Source of the DNA: G051903925 sp051903925
GTDB taxonomy: Bacteria; Pseudomonadota; Alphaproteobacteria; Zavarziniales; Zavarziniaceae
Length of the DNA stretch: 64,000 nt
Assembly (NCBI RefSeq): GCF_051903925.1
Contig: NZ_CP173678.1
Location: 992,001 to 1,056,000 of the forward strand
Direction: 5' to 3'
Every line of letters starts with the position of its first letter. The first letter of the stretch is position 1. The notes under the pieces are model-generated. The model was given only the letters and a program-made list of their open reading frames with translations. It did not search any database and was not told the DNA's origin. Below, in pieces: positions 34,522 to 43,247 of this stretch. The translations under genes and the position numbers were made by a program.

Positions 34522-35113
34522 TCAAGCGAATAGCCCACTCATGTCCGGGAAAGGTGGCATGAGCGGGCTTGAAGTGTGGAGTGACGCCCCTATCTGGTTA
34601 TGAGGCGGTTGACGGCAGCAGTGCCGTGCAGGACGCCAGCCCTTGTCTTGTTTGCCGCAATTTGTTCGTTCGCCCTTTCCGCAATGTGTAGCTCAATCGC
34701 TTGGATTGAGCCTTTTGAAAGGGGTTTTGCGATGGTTGCTACTACGAACAGCAGTCTGATTTCTGGGTTTTTGTCCAGCTATCTGGCCGGGTTGGCACTC
34801 TTGCCGTGAGCCGCTTCGTCGAACCGAATGGTTCAGTTGGCCCCTCTTCCCGACCCGCTCATTCCCGCGAAGGCGGGAATCCAGAGCCACGAGCGATGTC
34901 CTTGCGGCCCCTGGATCCCCGCCTTCGTGGGGATGAGCGGGTACGCGGGGATGAGCGGGTGAATGTAGGCCCTAAGCGGCAACACGGGCCTGCGAGGGAG
35001 ACGTCTGCATACCGCTGAGCTAGACCGGGAGACGACCCCATCGCGTCTATGACATCGATATACGCCTTTGCGTGTAACGGTGCTCCATACGCGGACCCGC
35101 ACAATCGGGACCG
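34522..35113. other. Gene-poor, lower-GC stretch after ilvD
   Basis: About 590 bases with no convincing gene. It holds an imperfect stem after ilvD (GCCCACTCATG ... CATGAGCGGGC, 34532-34566), a GCTCAAT/ATTGAGC hairpin (34691-34711), a family A repeat (34854-34941), and a minus-strand D-arm-like tRNA fragment around 35011-35022. A 69-codon frame at 34600-34809 with a hydrophobic start is open but has no ribosome site. Base composition is clearly lower in GC than its surroundings (28 of 60 bases are G or C at 34681-34740), which suggests foreign or decayed DNA. Confidence 0.6.
34854..34941. repeat. Intergenic palindromic repeat, family A copy 2
   Basis: Left arm from 34854 (CCCGCTCATTCCCGCGAAGG) and right arm 34911-34941 (CTGGATCCCCGCCTTCGTGG...) are inverted copies with a few mismatches and a 25-base loop. 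GCGGGGATGAGCGGG (34945-34959) repeats part of the right arm directly afterwards. Its perfect counterpart is at 13829-13914. Confidence 0.7.
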
Positions 35114-36274
35114 TCAGCTCTGCCCAGCGAAGGCGAAGTAGGCGCCGACGCCGATCACGATGACGGCCGCAACGGCGAGGCCGATCTTGATCCAGCTCCA
35201 GGGGCGCTCGCCCTGGACCTCGCCCGTGCGGGCGTTGACCACGAAGCGATAGACCTTGTCCTGGAAGCGATAGGCGGCCAGCCAGACCGGCAGCAGGATG
35301 TGCTTGTAGGTGACATCGTTGTGCTGCGTGGCCAGCGTGTCGATGCGCTGCTTGTCGCCGCCGATGTCGCGCCGCACGTCGCCGCGGATGACCTCCTCCA
35401 TCTTGCCCTTGGCGACGGTGAAGCCCTGGCCCAGGTCGACGTGATAGCGCTCCGCCCGGAAGCCCGAGAGATAGCTTTCGTCATAGGGGACCAGGTTCTC
35501 CAGGTCCCACGGCTCCAGCGCGTCGGTCTGCTTGTAGGGCAGGCTGTCGCTGGCGAGCACCAGCACGTCGTCGAAGTCGCGATCGACCCGCCCGCTGACA
35601 GAGGTCCAGCGCGTGCGCGTCTCGGTCCGGGTGCGGGTTACGGTCTGGCCGTTCTCGGTCGTGGTGTAGGGGACGCTCACCGTGTAGTCGTCGCCGCGCT
35701 GGCCCGTGTAGTGGCTGATCGTGGCGGCGTCATAGGTCCAGTAGGGGACATACATCCCGGCCAGGCCGCCATCCTCGCGCGCGAACCGCGCCAGCTTGCT
35801 GGGCGCGAACCACAGCGATCCGAGCCACTTGCGGAAATGGCCCACCGCTTCCTTCTTGTCGACCTTGAAGGGCAGCACGGCGCGCGGCTGCAGGATCGCG
35901 ATGCGCTGCGTCTCGGCCCGCACGATGGGCGAGCCGCAGAACGGGCATTCGGAGGCCGTCACCTTGGCGTCGAGGGTGAACTCCGCGGCGCAGGTCTGGC
36001 ACTTGACCACGTCGCGCGTGACGGTCGGCTGCGCCCCGGCATCGGCCCGCAGGGCTTCCTCCAGGTCCAGTTCCTGGATCGCGGCCTGGACCTGCACCGC
36101 GTCCACCGGGATGTGGTTCTGGTGCCCGCAATACATGCAGGTCAGGGTTCCGGTGCCTGGCTTGAACACCAGCTTGGCCCCGCACTGCTCGCAGGGGAAC
36201 TGGCGGTCGCCCGCTTGGCCCTCGCGCGCCGCCCAGGGGCCCCCGCCCCCGTGCGCGTCCTCGATATTGCTCAC
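35114..36274 (-). CDS. Zinc-ribbon protein with C-terminal membrane anchor (YdjG-like)
   Basis: 386 aa with two zinc-ribbon pairs: CEQCGAKLVF...CMYCGHQN (residues about 28-52) and CQTCAAEF...CPFCGSP (about 92-117), TFIIB-type. A ~230-residue middle part follows (PYWTYDAATISHYTG, YDESYLSGFRAERY, KHILLPVWLAAYRF), and one C-terminal membrane helix (about 362-382, GLAVAAVIVIGVGAYFAFAG). This architecture matches the YdjG-type proteins that work with an SPFH partner and PspA in the Bacillus membrane-stress response. It is often misannotated as primosomal or TFIIB-like. It lies 52 bases after the SPFH gene on the same strand, so the two form an operon. Confidence 0.75.
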   Translation of the reverse strand: MSNIEDAHGGGGPWAAREGQAGDRQFPCEQCGAKLVFKPGTGTLTCMYCGHQNHIPVDAVQVQAAIQELDLEEALRADAGAQPTVTRDVVKCQTCAAEFTLDAKVTASECPFCGSPIVRAETQRIAILQPRAVLPFKVDKKEAVGHFRKWLGSLWFAPSKLARFAREDGGLAGMYVPYWTYDAATISHYTGQRGDDYTVSVPYTTTENGQTVTRTRTETRTRWTSVSGRVDRDFDDVLVLASDSLPYKQTDALEPWDLENLVPYDESYLSGFRAERYHVDLGQGFTVAKGKMEEVIRGDVRRDIGGDKQRIDTLATQHNDVTYKHILLPVWLAAYRFQDKVYRFVVNARTGEVQGERPWSWIKIGLAVAAVIVIGVGAYFAFAGQS

Positions 36275-36326
36275 CCGCTCGCCCTCTGCCTCAGCCCGTC
36301 TGGCCCGCCCCCTGTCCCGCGCCGGT

Positions 36327-37421
36327 TCAGCCCGGCGGCAGCGGCGGTGGCATGGCGGCGAAGGCGCCCTGGATGTCGGCCACGTCCTTGGCCGGGGTCC
36401 ACGCGGCCAGGCCCTGGCGCCAGACCAGCGTCTCGCGCGTGACTTTGCCCGCCATCACCTGGGCCTGCAGTTCGGGCACCGTGAACGGACCGGCCTGCTG
36501 GCCGCCGATCGCGGCATAGATGGGCGCTGCCTGGGGCAGCGGCGGCGGCGCCATCGGTGGCGGGGCCGCGGCCGGGGCGGGCTGCTGGATCGCAGCACCC
36601 ATGGCATTGCCCAGGCCAAGGCCGACGACGGTTGCGGCACTGCCGCCCGCTTCGGCCGCGGCGCGCAGCGCCTCCGCCGTCTGGAACTGGGTGTACTTGT
36701 TGAGATCGCCGACAATGCCCATGGAGGTGCGGCGGTCCATCGCCGCCTCCACCTCGGGCGGCAGCGACACATTCTCGACCAGCAGCTTGTCCAGCTTCAG
36801 GCCATACTGGTCGAAGTCGTCGCCGATGTGGTCGGTGACGAACTTGCTCAGCGCATCATAGTTGGCCGCCAGGTCCAGGACGGGGATGCCCGCCTTGCCG
36901 ATCTGGTTGGAGAAGGCGGCGACGATCAGGTTGCGCAGCTGCTCCGTGATCTCGTCCGTCGTGAAATGGCCGTCGGTGCCGACCACGCCGCGGATGAAGG
37001 CGGCGGCATCCTTGACCCGGATGGCATAGGTGCCGAACGCACGCAGCCGCACCGGCCCGAATTCCGGGTCGCGCAGCATCACCGGGTTCTTGGTCCCCCA
37101 CTTCAGGTCGGTGAAGCGTCGGGTGGAGATGAAATAGACCTCGGCCTTGAACGGGCTTTCGAAGCCGTACTTCCAGCCCTGCAGCGTCGACAGGATCGGG
37201 ACGTTCTTCGTCTCCAGCGTGTACATGCCGGGTTCGAAGACGTCGGCCAGCTGGCCTTCGTTGATGAAGACGGCGACCTGCCCCTCGCGCACCGTCAGCT
37301 TGGCGCCGAACTTGATCTCGTTGCCGTGACGCTCGAAGCGCCAGACCATCGTGTCGTTCGAATCATCCGTCCACTGGATGACGTCGATGAATTCGCCACG
37401 AATCTTGTCCCACAGGGCCAT
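36327..37421 (-). CDS. SPFH-domain protein with C-terminal GYF_2 domain (YdjI/virion-core-protein-like)
   Basis: 364 aa. The N-terminal two thirds are an SPFH (band-7-like) domain of the type once called virion core protein: IQWTDDSNDTMVWRFERHGNEI, VREGQVAVFINEGQ, EPGMYTLETKNVPILSTLQGW and RRTSMGIVGDLNKYTQFQTAE. A Pro/Ala linker follows, then a GYF_2 (DUF4339-like) module from IYAAIGGQQAGPFTVPEL to TLVWRQGLAAWTPA at the C-terminus. Start ATG 37421 is preferred over an in-frame GTG at 37430 because GAGGGAG lies 8 bases upstream. The family is known as a membrane scaffold that recruits PspA together with the zinc-ribbon neighbour; no PspA gene lies nearby. Confidence 0.85.
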   Translation of the reverse strand: MALWDKIRGEFIDVIQWTDDSNDTMVWRFERHGNEIKFGAKLTVREGQVAVFINEGQLADVFEPGMYTLETKNVPILSTLQGWKYGFESPFKAEVYFISTRRFTDLKWGTKNPVMLRDPEFGPVRLRAFGTYAIRVKDAAAFIRGVVGTDGHFTTDEITEQLRNLIVAAFSNQIGKAGIPVLDLAANYDALSKFVTDHIGDDFDQYGLKLDKLLVENVSLPPEVEAAMDRRTSMGIVGDLNKYTQFQTAEALRAAAEAGGSAATVVGLGLGNAMGAAIQQPAPAAAPPPMAPPPLPQAAPIYAAIGGQQAGPFTVPELQAQVMAGKVTRETLVWRQGLAAWTPAKDVADIQGAFAAMPPPLPPG

Positions 37422-37502
37422 GGGCTCCACTCCCTCGATTTGGCGGCGAGCCTAGCGCGTCTCCCGGCGCGCGGGAATGCCCTTGGCCCGCATCCCCGGG
37501 CC

Positions 37503-37838
37503 CTAAGCCCAGCCCATGTGACGGATGAACGCCGCTACGGCGGCCGCCACCACCAGGGTGGGCAGCAGGCTGCGCGATGCCCGGCCCACGAGAATGACCA
37601 CGGCGGCGGCGGCCCAGAAAGGCAGGCCGCCATGCACGATGCTGGGTGCGACCAGGGCCATGAACATGGCGCCCGGGATGTGCGGCAGCCAGGCCTCGAC
37701 AAAGCGGCTGGGCCTGACGCGGCTGATGATGGCAAAGCCGCCGATCCGCACGGCATAGGTGGCGGCCGCCATGCCGGCGATCGCCGCCAGCGTGGACGCA
37801 TCAACCGACAGGTCGGGCATCGTCGGATCGACGGACAT
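37503..37838 (-). CDS. azlD: AzlD-family branched-chain amino acid exporter subunit
   Basis: Small polytopic membrane partner of AzlC, 111 aa with about four helices. It shows TYAVRIGGFAIISRVRPSRFVEAWLPHIPGAMFMALVAP, typical of AzlD. It overlaps the azlC stop by 38 bases, so the two are translationally coupled. The pair probably exports branched-chain or related amino acids. Confidence 0.88.
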   Translation of the reverse strand: MSVDPTMPDLSVDASTLAAIAGMAAATYAVRIGGFAIISRVRPSRFVEAWLPHIPGAMFMALVAPSIVHGGLPFWAAAAVVILVGRASRSLLPTLVVAAAVAAFIRHMGWA

Positions 37839-38523
37839 CGCGCCATGCGCCGGCCAGGCTGCCCGCCAGGCCGCCGATCAGCAGGTACCAGGTGCCGGGC
37901 AGGGCGACGCTGGCGGCAATTGCTGCGGCACCCGCAACCGCCCAGGGCAGGATGTCGCCCGGTCCCTTCCACATGTCGACCAGCAGGAACAGGAAGACCG
38001 CGATGCCGACCACATCGACGCCCAGCGCCTCGGGGTTCGGCACCCACGAACCGGCGACCCGGCCCAGCAGGGACGCCGCCAGCCATACGGAATAGAGCGA
38101 CAGGCCGGTGCCCAGGAAGAAGCCGGCATCGCGGCCGCCGCGGCTCATGGCGGCCATGGACAAAGCCCAGTTCTCGTCCGCGGCAAAGAACAGCGTGCCA
38201 TAGGCCAGTGGTGCCGGCAGCGGCGCCAGCCACGGCTTCAGCGCCGCCGTCATGATCAGGTAGCGCAGGTTGATGACCAACGCGGCAAAGGCCAGCGTGC
38301 CGATCGGCACCGGGTCCGCCCACAGGGTCATTGCCAGCATCTGCGACGCCCCGGCAAAGACCAGGGCGCTCATCAGGCCCGTCTCGACCAGGCTCAGCCC
38401 GTTCTCGCCCGCGGCCAGGCCAAAGACCACGCCGAACACGGCCACACCCAGCGAGATCGGCATCATCGCGGTATAGCCGCGCCAGACCCCGGCGCGGGTG
38501 AAGGTGATGGGCGGTGTCTGCAT
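37801..38523 (-). CDS. azlC: AzlC-family branched-chain amino acid exporter
   Basis: 240 aa polytopic membrane protein of the AzlC/YgaZ family. Signature ISLGVAVFGVVFGLAAGE at the first helix, then SALVFAGASQMLAM, LVINLRYLIMTAAL, and an NWALSMA region. The start is the ATG at 38523; longer open frame upstream is antisense-like. It is the first gene of azlCD and lies 8 bases after a GST stop on the same strand. Confidence 0.88.
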   Translation of the reverse strand: MQTPPITFTRAGVWRGYTAMMPISLGVAVFGVVFGLAAGENGLSLVETGLMSALVFAGASQMLAMTLWADPVPIGTLAFAALVINLRYLIMTAALKPWLAPLPAPLAYGTLFFAADENWALSMAAMSRGGRDAGFFLGTGLSLYSVWLAASLLGRVAGSWVPNPEALGVDVVGIAVFLFLLVDMWKGPGDILPWAVAGAAAIAASVALPGTWYLLIGGLAGSLAGAWRDVRRSDDARPVG

Positions 38524-38531
38524 GCGGTCGG

Positions 38532-39164
38532 TCAGCCTGCCTCCGCCCGCGCCGCGGCGGCCCAGTCCTGCATCGCGGGCAGCGCCTCGACCGCGTGGAC
38601 ATAGGCGGCCGTCACCGGGTCCAGCGCCACGCCATAGGTGGTGAAGCGGGTGACGACGGGTGCGAACATCGCATCGACCACGCCAAAGCGCCCGAACAGG
38701 AAGTCGCCGCCCTGGCCATAGGTCGCGCGCAACTGGCGCCACAAGTCCAGCACGCGGGCGATATTGGCCGCGGCCTCCGGCGAATCGGGCAGCGGATGGC
38801 GGGCTGCGATCTCCATCGGCAGGTCGCGGCGGAGCGGCATGAAGCCCGCATGCATCTCCGCAGCCGCGGCGCGGGCCACCGCGCGCGCCAGGGGGTCGTC
38901 GGGCCACAATCCAGCCTCCGGCACGAACTCCGCCGCCCATTCGCAGATGGCGAGCGATTCGGCGATCACGACGCCGCGCTCGATCAGGACGGGGATCTTG
39001 CCCGTCGGCGAATGGCGCGCGATCTGCTCGGCCGTGTCGGGCTGGCGCAGGCGGACCATCACCTCCTCGAACGGAATCCCGGCCATCCGCAGGGCAAGCC
39101 AGGGGCGCAGCGACCAGGACGACCAGTTCTTGTTGCCGATCACCAGACGGCGCGTCTCGCTCAT
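38532..39164 (-). CDS. Glutathione S-transferase family protein (zeta/maleylacetoacetate-like)
   Basis: 210 aa thioredoxin-fold plus helical GST. Marks: LVIGNKNWSSWSLRPWLALR (Ser-rich catalytic region near the N-terminus), PTGKIPVL (cis-Pro glutathione-binding loop), IAESLAICEW, and a C-terminal helical domain with GRFGVVDAMFAP. Start 39164 is chosen for the conserved N-terminus. Substrate unknown. It lies upstream of azlCD on the same strand, 8 bases apart, and divergent from the aminopeptidase. Confidence 0.85.
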   Translation of the reverse strand: MSETRRLVIGNKNWSSWSLRPWLALRMAGIPFEEVMVRLRQPDTAEQIARHSPTGKIPVLIERGVVIAESLAICEWAAEFVPEAGLWPDDPLARAVARAAAAEMHAGFMPLRRDLPMEIAARHPLPDSPEAAANIARVLDLWRQLRATYGQGGDFLFGRFGVVDAMFAPVVTRFTTYGVALDPVTAAYVHAVEALPAMQDWAAAARAEAG

Positions 39165-39312
39165 GCCTCGCCCTTCCGTGTTTGGCGGCGTACCCTGCGG
39201 CGCCGGCCGGATCACCCCTCTGGGGACGCACAGACTGCACAGGACGACCGGGCCAGGGAAGACCGAGCATGGCTCGGGAAGGACGAGGGCTGCTGATGCA
39301 GGAGATCCGCCG

Positions 39313-40698
39313 ATGACCGAACTGCCCTTTGCCGAGGATGGCGCAACGTCCCGGCCGCTCTGGTTGGTCCGTCCGGGCGAGATGGAGGCCTGGATCGCCA
39401 GCCAGCCGCCCGCGATCGCACGCTGGGTGGCCGACGCCACGTTCAAGGGCGAGGCCGCGCGCCTGCTGCTCCTGCCGGGCGAGGGCGGCGTCAGCGGGGC
39501 CGTCCTGGGCCTCGGCGGACCCCTGGACGAGGAACGCTGGATCCTGGGTGGCGCCGCAACCGCCCTGCCGCCCGGCGCCTGGGCGCTGGAAACGCCGCTG
39601 GATGCCGAGGCGGCGACGCGCGCGGCGATCGGCTTCGCGCTGGGGGCCTATCGTTTCGACCGCTATCGCGAGCCGCGGACGGCGCGGGAGAAGACGCTGC
39701 TGGTGCCGCCCGCCACGGCCGACATGCCCCTGGTGCGGCGGACGGTCGAGTCGGTGGCGCTCGTCCGTGACCTGGTCAACACCCCGTCATCCGACCTGGG
39801 CCCTGTCGAACTGGCCGAGGCAGCGGCCCAGGTCGCCGACAAGTATGGCGCGAGCATCAGCCAGATCGTGGGCGAGGAGCTCAACGCGCAAGGCTACCCC
39901 ATGGTCTATGCCGTGGGCCGTGCCTCGGCCCGGGCCCCGCGCCTGATCGACATGCGCTGGGGCGACGAGGCGGCACCGAAGGTGACGCTGGTGGGCAAGG
40001 GCGTGTGCTTCGACACCGGCGGCCTCAACATCAAGCCGGGCGGCGCCATGGCCCTGATGAAGAAGGACATGGGCGGTGCCGCGCACGCCCTGGGCCTGGC
40101 CCGCATGATCATGGATGCGGATCTGCCCGTGCGCCTGCGCGTGCTGATCCCGGCGGTCGAGAATGCGATCTCCGGCAATGCCATGCGGCCCAGCGACATC
40201 CTCTCCACCCGCAAGGGCATCACGGTCGAGGTCGGCGATACCGATGCCGAGGGCCGTCTGATCCTGGGCGACGCGCTGGCCGAGGCGGACGAGGAAAAGC
40301 CCGACCTGCTGCTCGACTTCGCGACCCTGACCGGGGCGGCGCGTGTCGCCCTGGGCCCGGACCTGCCGGCCCTCTTCACGCCGGACGATGCCCTGGCGGC
40401 GGAGGCGCTGGCGCAAGGGGAGCGCCTGCGCGACCCGATGTGGCGCCTGCCTTTGTGGCGCCCCTATGCCAAGGGGTTGGAGAGCCGGGTGGCCGACCTG
40501 TCCAACATCTCGCCCGGCGGCTTTGGCGGCGCGATCACGGCGGCCCTGTTCATGCAGCGCTTCGTGACCGAGACCAAGGCCTGGGCCCACCTGGACCTGT
40601 TCGCCTGGAACAATGCGGCCAGTCCCGGCCGCCCGATCGGCGGCGAGGCGATGACGCTGCGCGCCTTCTACGCCCTCATCGCCGCCCGCTTCGCCTGA
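39313..40698 (+). CDS. Leucyl aminopeptidase-family metallopeptidase (M17)
   Basis: 461 aa cytosolic M17 peptidase with two metals. C-terminal catalytic domain holds VGKGVCFDTGGLNIKP (catalytic Lys and metal Asp), MKKDMGGAAHA, RPSDILSTRKGITVEVGDTDAEGRLILGDAL and GAARVALG. The usual NTDAEGRL signature reads DTDAEGRL here. The N-terminal part is divergent, as in the alphaproteobacterial leucyl-aminopeptidase-like group (PepB-like). A start at 39313 (MTELPFAEDG) fits; longer in-frame open sequence upstream is antisense to the GST. Followed 21 bases later by a GST gene. Confidence 0.9.
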   Translation: MTELPFAEDGATSRPLWLVRPGEMEAWIASQPPAIARWVADATFKGEAARLLLLPGEGGVSGAVLGLGGPLDEERWILGGAATALPPGAWALETPLDAEAATRAAIGFALGAYRFDRYREPRTAREKTLLVPPATADMPLVRRTVESVALVRDLVNTPSSDLGPVELAEAAAQVADKYGASISQIVGEELNAQGYPMVYAVGRASARAPRLIDMRWGDEAAPKVTLVGKGVCFDTGGLNIKPGGAMALMKKDMGGAAHALGLARMIMDADLPVRLRVLIPAVENAISGNAMRPSDILSTRKGITVEVGDTDAEGRLILGDALAEADEEKPDLLLDFATLTGAARVALGPDLPALFTPDDALAAEALAQGERLRDPMWRLPLWRPYAKGLESRVADLSNISPGGFGGAITAALFMQRFVTETKAWAHLDLFAWNNAASPGRPIGGEAMTLRAFYALIAARFA

Positions 40699-40719
40699 GC
40701 CCCAAGGGAGAGTCCGTTA

Positions 40720-41364
40720 ATGTCCGACCGCCTTTACTTCGCGCCCAACACGATTTCCGTCGTCGTCGCCATCGCGCTGGAGGTGGCGGGCCGCGACTAC
40801 GAGTTGGTGCGTGTGCCGATCGGACCGGACGGGGCCGACAGCCCCAACCCGTTCCGCCTGGTGCCAGTGCTGGAGACGCCGGCCGGGTCGGTGCGCGAAG
40901 TGGTGGCGATCCTCAACTACCTGGCGGACGAGGTCCCGGCCGCGGGCCTGCTGCCGCGCGCCGGCCTTGCGCGGGCGGAGGCGAACCAGTGGCTGACGTT
41001 CTGCGCGTCGTCGGTCCATCCGGTGATGAAGCTGATCTTCCGCGCCTATCGCTATGCCGGCCAGGACGAGGCAGCCCAGGCCAACCTCAAGGCCCATGTC
41101 GTGCCGGTGCTGGAGCGCACCTTCGCGACGGTCGAGGCGCAGCTGGAGGGGCGGCCCTTCCTGCTGGGCGACACCTGGTCGATGGCGGATGCCTATTTCG
41201 GCGAGTTCTCGGCCTGGGGCCTGAACCGGATCGGGCTGAAGGGCGCCAGCGGTCCCAACGTCGCCCGCCACCGCGAAGCCTATCTGGCGCATCCGGCGAC
41301 CATCGCCGCCAAGGCCCGCGAAAAGGCCGCGACCGAGGCCCAGCCCAATCCCACGCCGGCCTGA
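40720..41364 (+). CDS. Glutathione S-transferase family protein
   Basis: 214 aa GST. The N-terminal thioredoxin-like half runs LYFAPNTISVVVAIALEVAG to RLVPVLETPAGSVREVVAILNYLADE; the C-terminal half has FLLGDTWSMADAYFG. The N-terminal catalytic Tyr/Ser is not obvious beyond Tyr5 and Ser12. AAGGGAGAG site before the ATG. It follows the aminopeptidase by 21 bases and could be co-transcribed. Substrate unknown. Confidence 0.85.
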   Translation: MSDRLYFAPNTISVVVAIALEVAGRDYELVRVPIGPDGADSPNPFRLVPVLETPAGSVREVVAILNYLADEVPAAGLLPRAGLARAEANQWLTFCASSVHPVMKLIFRAYRYAGQDEAAQANLKAHVVPVLERTFATVEAQLEGRPFLLGDTWSMADAYFGEFSAWGLNRIGLKGASGPNVARHREAYLAHPATIAAKAREKAATEAQPNPTPA

Positions 41365-41374
41365 TCCGGCGCGT

Positions 41375-42376
41375 TCAGAACGCGATGGAGAGGCCGACGC
41401 TCCAGCCGTCGACTTCGGGACCAAGGAGGTAGGAGCCGCGCAGCTCGATCCCGCCGATCCCGGGCACGGCGTCGACATCGACCAGGCGGATGCCGCCGCC
41501 GACCTCGACAAAGGAATCGAAGCCCAGGGCCGAGCGGGCGTCGGTCAGCCATGTGCCGTCGGAAAAGGCGATCCAGCGCACGGCCCGGTCGACGATGGTG
41601 ATCGGTGTCGGGCCATCGAACTCGAACCCGCCGGTCACCACGCCGAAGCTGCCACTGGTCTCCAGCACCGGGTCGCTGGCCTCGAACGTGTCGGCGACGA
41701 TGTGGTTGTAGCGGGCGCGCGCCTGAAGCTTGATGTCCGTGCCCAGCGTGCGCTCATGCACCAGTTCCAGGGCCCCGCCATAGAGCGTGCTGTCGACGTT
41801 CGCATCGAACAGGACGCCCTGGCCCGCGCGGCGCAGAAGGGCGCCTTCCGGTCCGGTGAATTCCTGGTCGGTCGTCGTGCGCGAGTATCCTGCCAGGAAG
41901 ATCGGCCGGATCGACGTTCCCTCGCCCACGACAATGTCGGCGCCGATGCCCCCCAGGACGGTGAACGTCTCCGAGTCGATCTCGAACCGGGTGGGGGTCG
42001 GGGCGTTGACGGTCAGCGTCGCCGACTGTTCCGCCCTGAGGTAGCTGAAACTGCCTTCGACATGAAGCCTGGTTTCGCCAAGGCCCACGTCCCGCAGGCC
42101 GATGTCGAAGCGCCGCGACGGCGTTGCCTTGTACGAATTCGAGGACGAGCCGTCGTCCACGTCGAAGCGGGCGGCACTGATGCCGGGCGTGCTGCCGAAG
42201 ATGGTCAGGGCCTGATAGCCGCGGGCAAGGTCGGTATCGACCGCCGCCGCGCGCAGACTGTCGCGGACCTGTGCCTCCGTCACCTGGGCCGTGGCGGGTA
42301 AGGCCCAGCCGACAAGGGCAGCTGCGACCAGGATCGCCAGGGCCCCATACGCACGCAAACGGATCACAGGACGCAT
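41375..42376 (-). CDS. Predicted outer-membrane beta-barrel protein
   Basis: 333 aa with a signal peptide (cleavage near PATAQ|VTE, residue ~31) and a body of alternating amphipathic strands, Gly/aromatic rich, ending in ...WSVGLSIAF with a terminal Phe as required for BamA-dependent assembly. The strand pattern (HVEGSFSYLRAEQSATLTV, GGIGADIVVGEGTSIRPIFLAGYSRT, LQARARYNHIVAD) resembles an autotransporter-like or porin-like barrel. No passenger domain. Function unknown; not assigned to a named family. Confidence 0.75.
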   Translation of the reverse strand: MRPVIRLRAYGALAILVAAALVGWALPATAQVTEAQVRDSLRAAAVDTDLARGYQALTIFGSTPGISAARFDVDDGSSSNSYKATPSRRFDIGLRDVGLGETRLHVEGSFSYLRAEQSATLTVNAPTPTRFEIDSETFTVLGGIGADIVVGEGTSIRPIFLAGYSRTTTDQEFTGPEGALLRRAGQGVLFDANVDSTLYGGALELVHERTLGTDIKLQARARYNHIVADTFEASDPVLETSGSFGVVTGGFEFDGPTPITIVDRAVRWIAFSDGTWLTDARSALGFDSFVEVGGGIRLVDVDAVPGIGGIELRGSYLLGPEVDGWSVGLSIAF

Positions 42377-42418
42377 GGCCTGACGCTAGCCACGCCGCAT
42401 CATTGAGTCGAGCCGCCA

Positions 42419-43234
42419 TCAATCGAAACCAAGGCACGCCCGGACGACCGTTGCAGATGTGCCGCCCTCGCGGAGCGCCCGCAGCGTCGCCGCCCGGTCC
42501 CGCTTGGCCAGCCTGCGGCCAGAGGCGTCGAGGATCAAGCGGTGGTGGTGCCACTCGGGCACGGGCAGGCCCAGCACCGCCTGGAGAAGGCGGTGAAGGT
42601 GGGTCGCCGGCAGCAGGTCCTCTCCGCGCGTCACCAGGGTGATGCCTTGGGCCGCGTCATCGACCACAACGGCCAGGTGATAGGCGGCCGGTACTTCCTT
42701 GCGCGACAGGACCACGTCGTCCAGGAGCGCCGGATCGACATTCAACGTGCCCAGGCTGCGCTCGACGAAGTGGAGGGGAGCACCGACGAGGGACAGGGCC
42801 TGGGCCACGTCCAGGCGCAATGCCTCTGCCCGGCCCTCTTGCCGGCGGGCGGCGACCGCGTCCGGCGACAGGCCGCGGCAGGTGCCGGGATAGTGCGCGA
42901 CGAGCCCATGGGGGGCCGTGGCTGCAATCTCCGCTCGCGTGCAGAAGCAGGGATAGAGCAGGCCCTGCGCCGCCAGGCGGTCCAGCGCCGCTGCATAGAC
43001 CGCCGCCCGTTCGGACTGGCGGAAGACGGGCGCCGCCGGTGCCAGGCCCAACCAGGCCAGGTCCTCGTGGATCGCCGCTTCGAACTCCGGACGGCAGCGG
43101 GTGGTGTCCAGGTCCTCGATCCGCAGGTGAAAGCTGCCGCCCGGACCCGCCGCGGCGTGCGCGAACAGGGCGGCAAAGGCATGGCCCAGGTGCAGCAGGC
43201 CGGTCGGGCTGGGGGCGAAGCGGGTCGTGGGCAT
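42419..43234 (-). CDS. gluQ: Glutamyl-Q tRNA(Asp) synthetase
   Basis: GluRS-like enzyme lacking the anticodon-binding domain, which attaches glutamate to queuosine-34 of tRNA-Asp. It is 271 aa. Class I signature FAPSPTGLLHLGH (HLGH at 15-18) and the KMSKS-like RLAKRDRA are present; zinc-binding CFCTRAEI with HYPGTCR typical of GluQRS; R-I-EDLDTTR. It ends where a barrel protein gene begins on the same strand. Good match in length and motifs. Confidence 0.93.
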   Translation of the reverse strand: MPTTRFAPSPTGLLHLGHAFAALFAHAAAGPGGSFHLRIEDLDTTRCRPEFEAAIHEDLAWLGLAPAAPVFRQSERAAVYAAALDRLAAQGLLYPCFCTRAEIAATAPHGLVAHYPGTCRGLSPDAVAARRQEGRAEALRLDVAQALSLVGAPLHFVERSLGTLNVDPALLDDVVLSRKEVPAAYHLAVVVDDAAQGITLVTRGEDLLPATHLHRLLQAVLGLPVPEWHHHRLILDASGRRLAKRDRAATLRALREGGTSATVVRACLGFD

Positions 43235-43247
43235 GGCCGCGCATCAT

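Noticed and set aside
34600..34809. 69-codon hydrophobic-start frame after ilvD
   Set aside because: No ribosome site, no recognisable family, and it lies in a decayed, lower-GC gap. Kept only as a note in that region.
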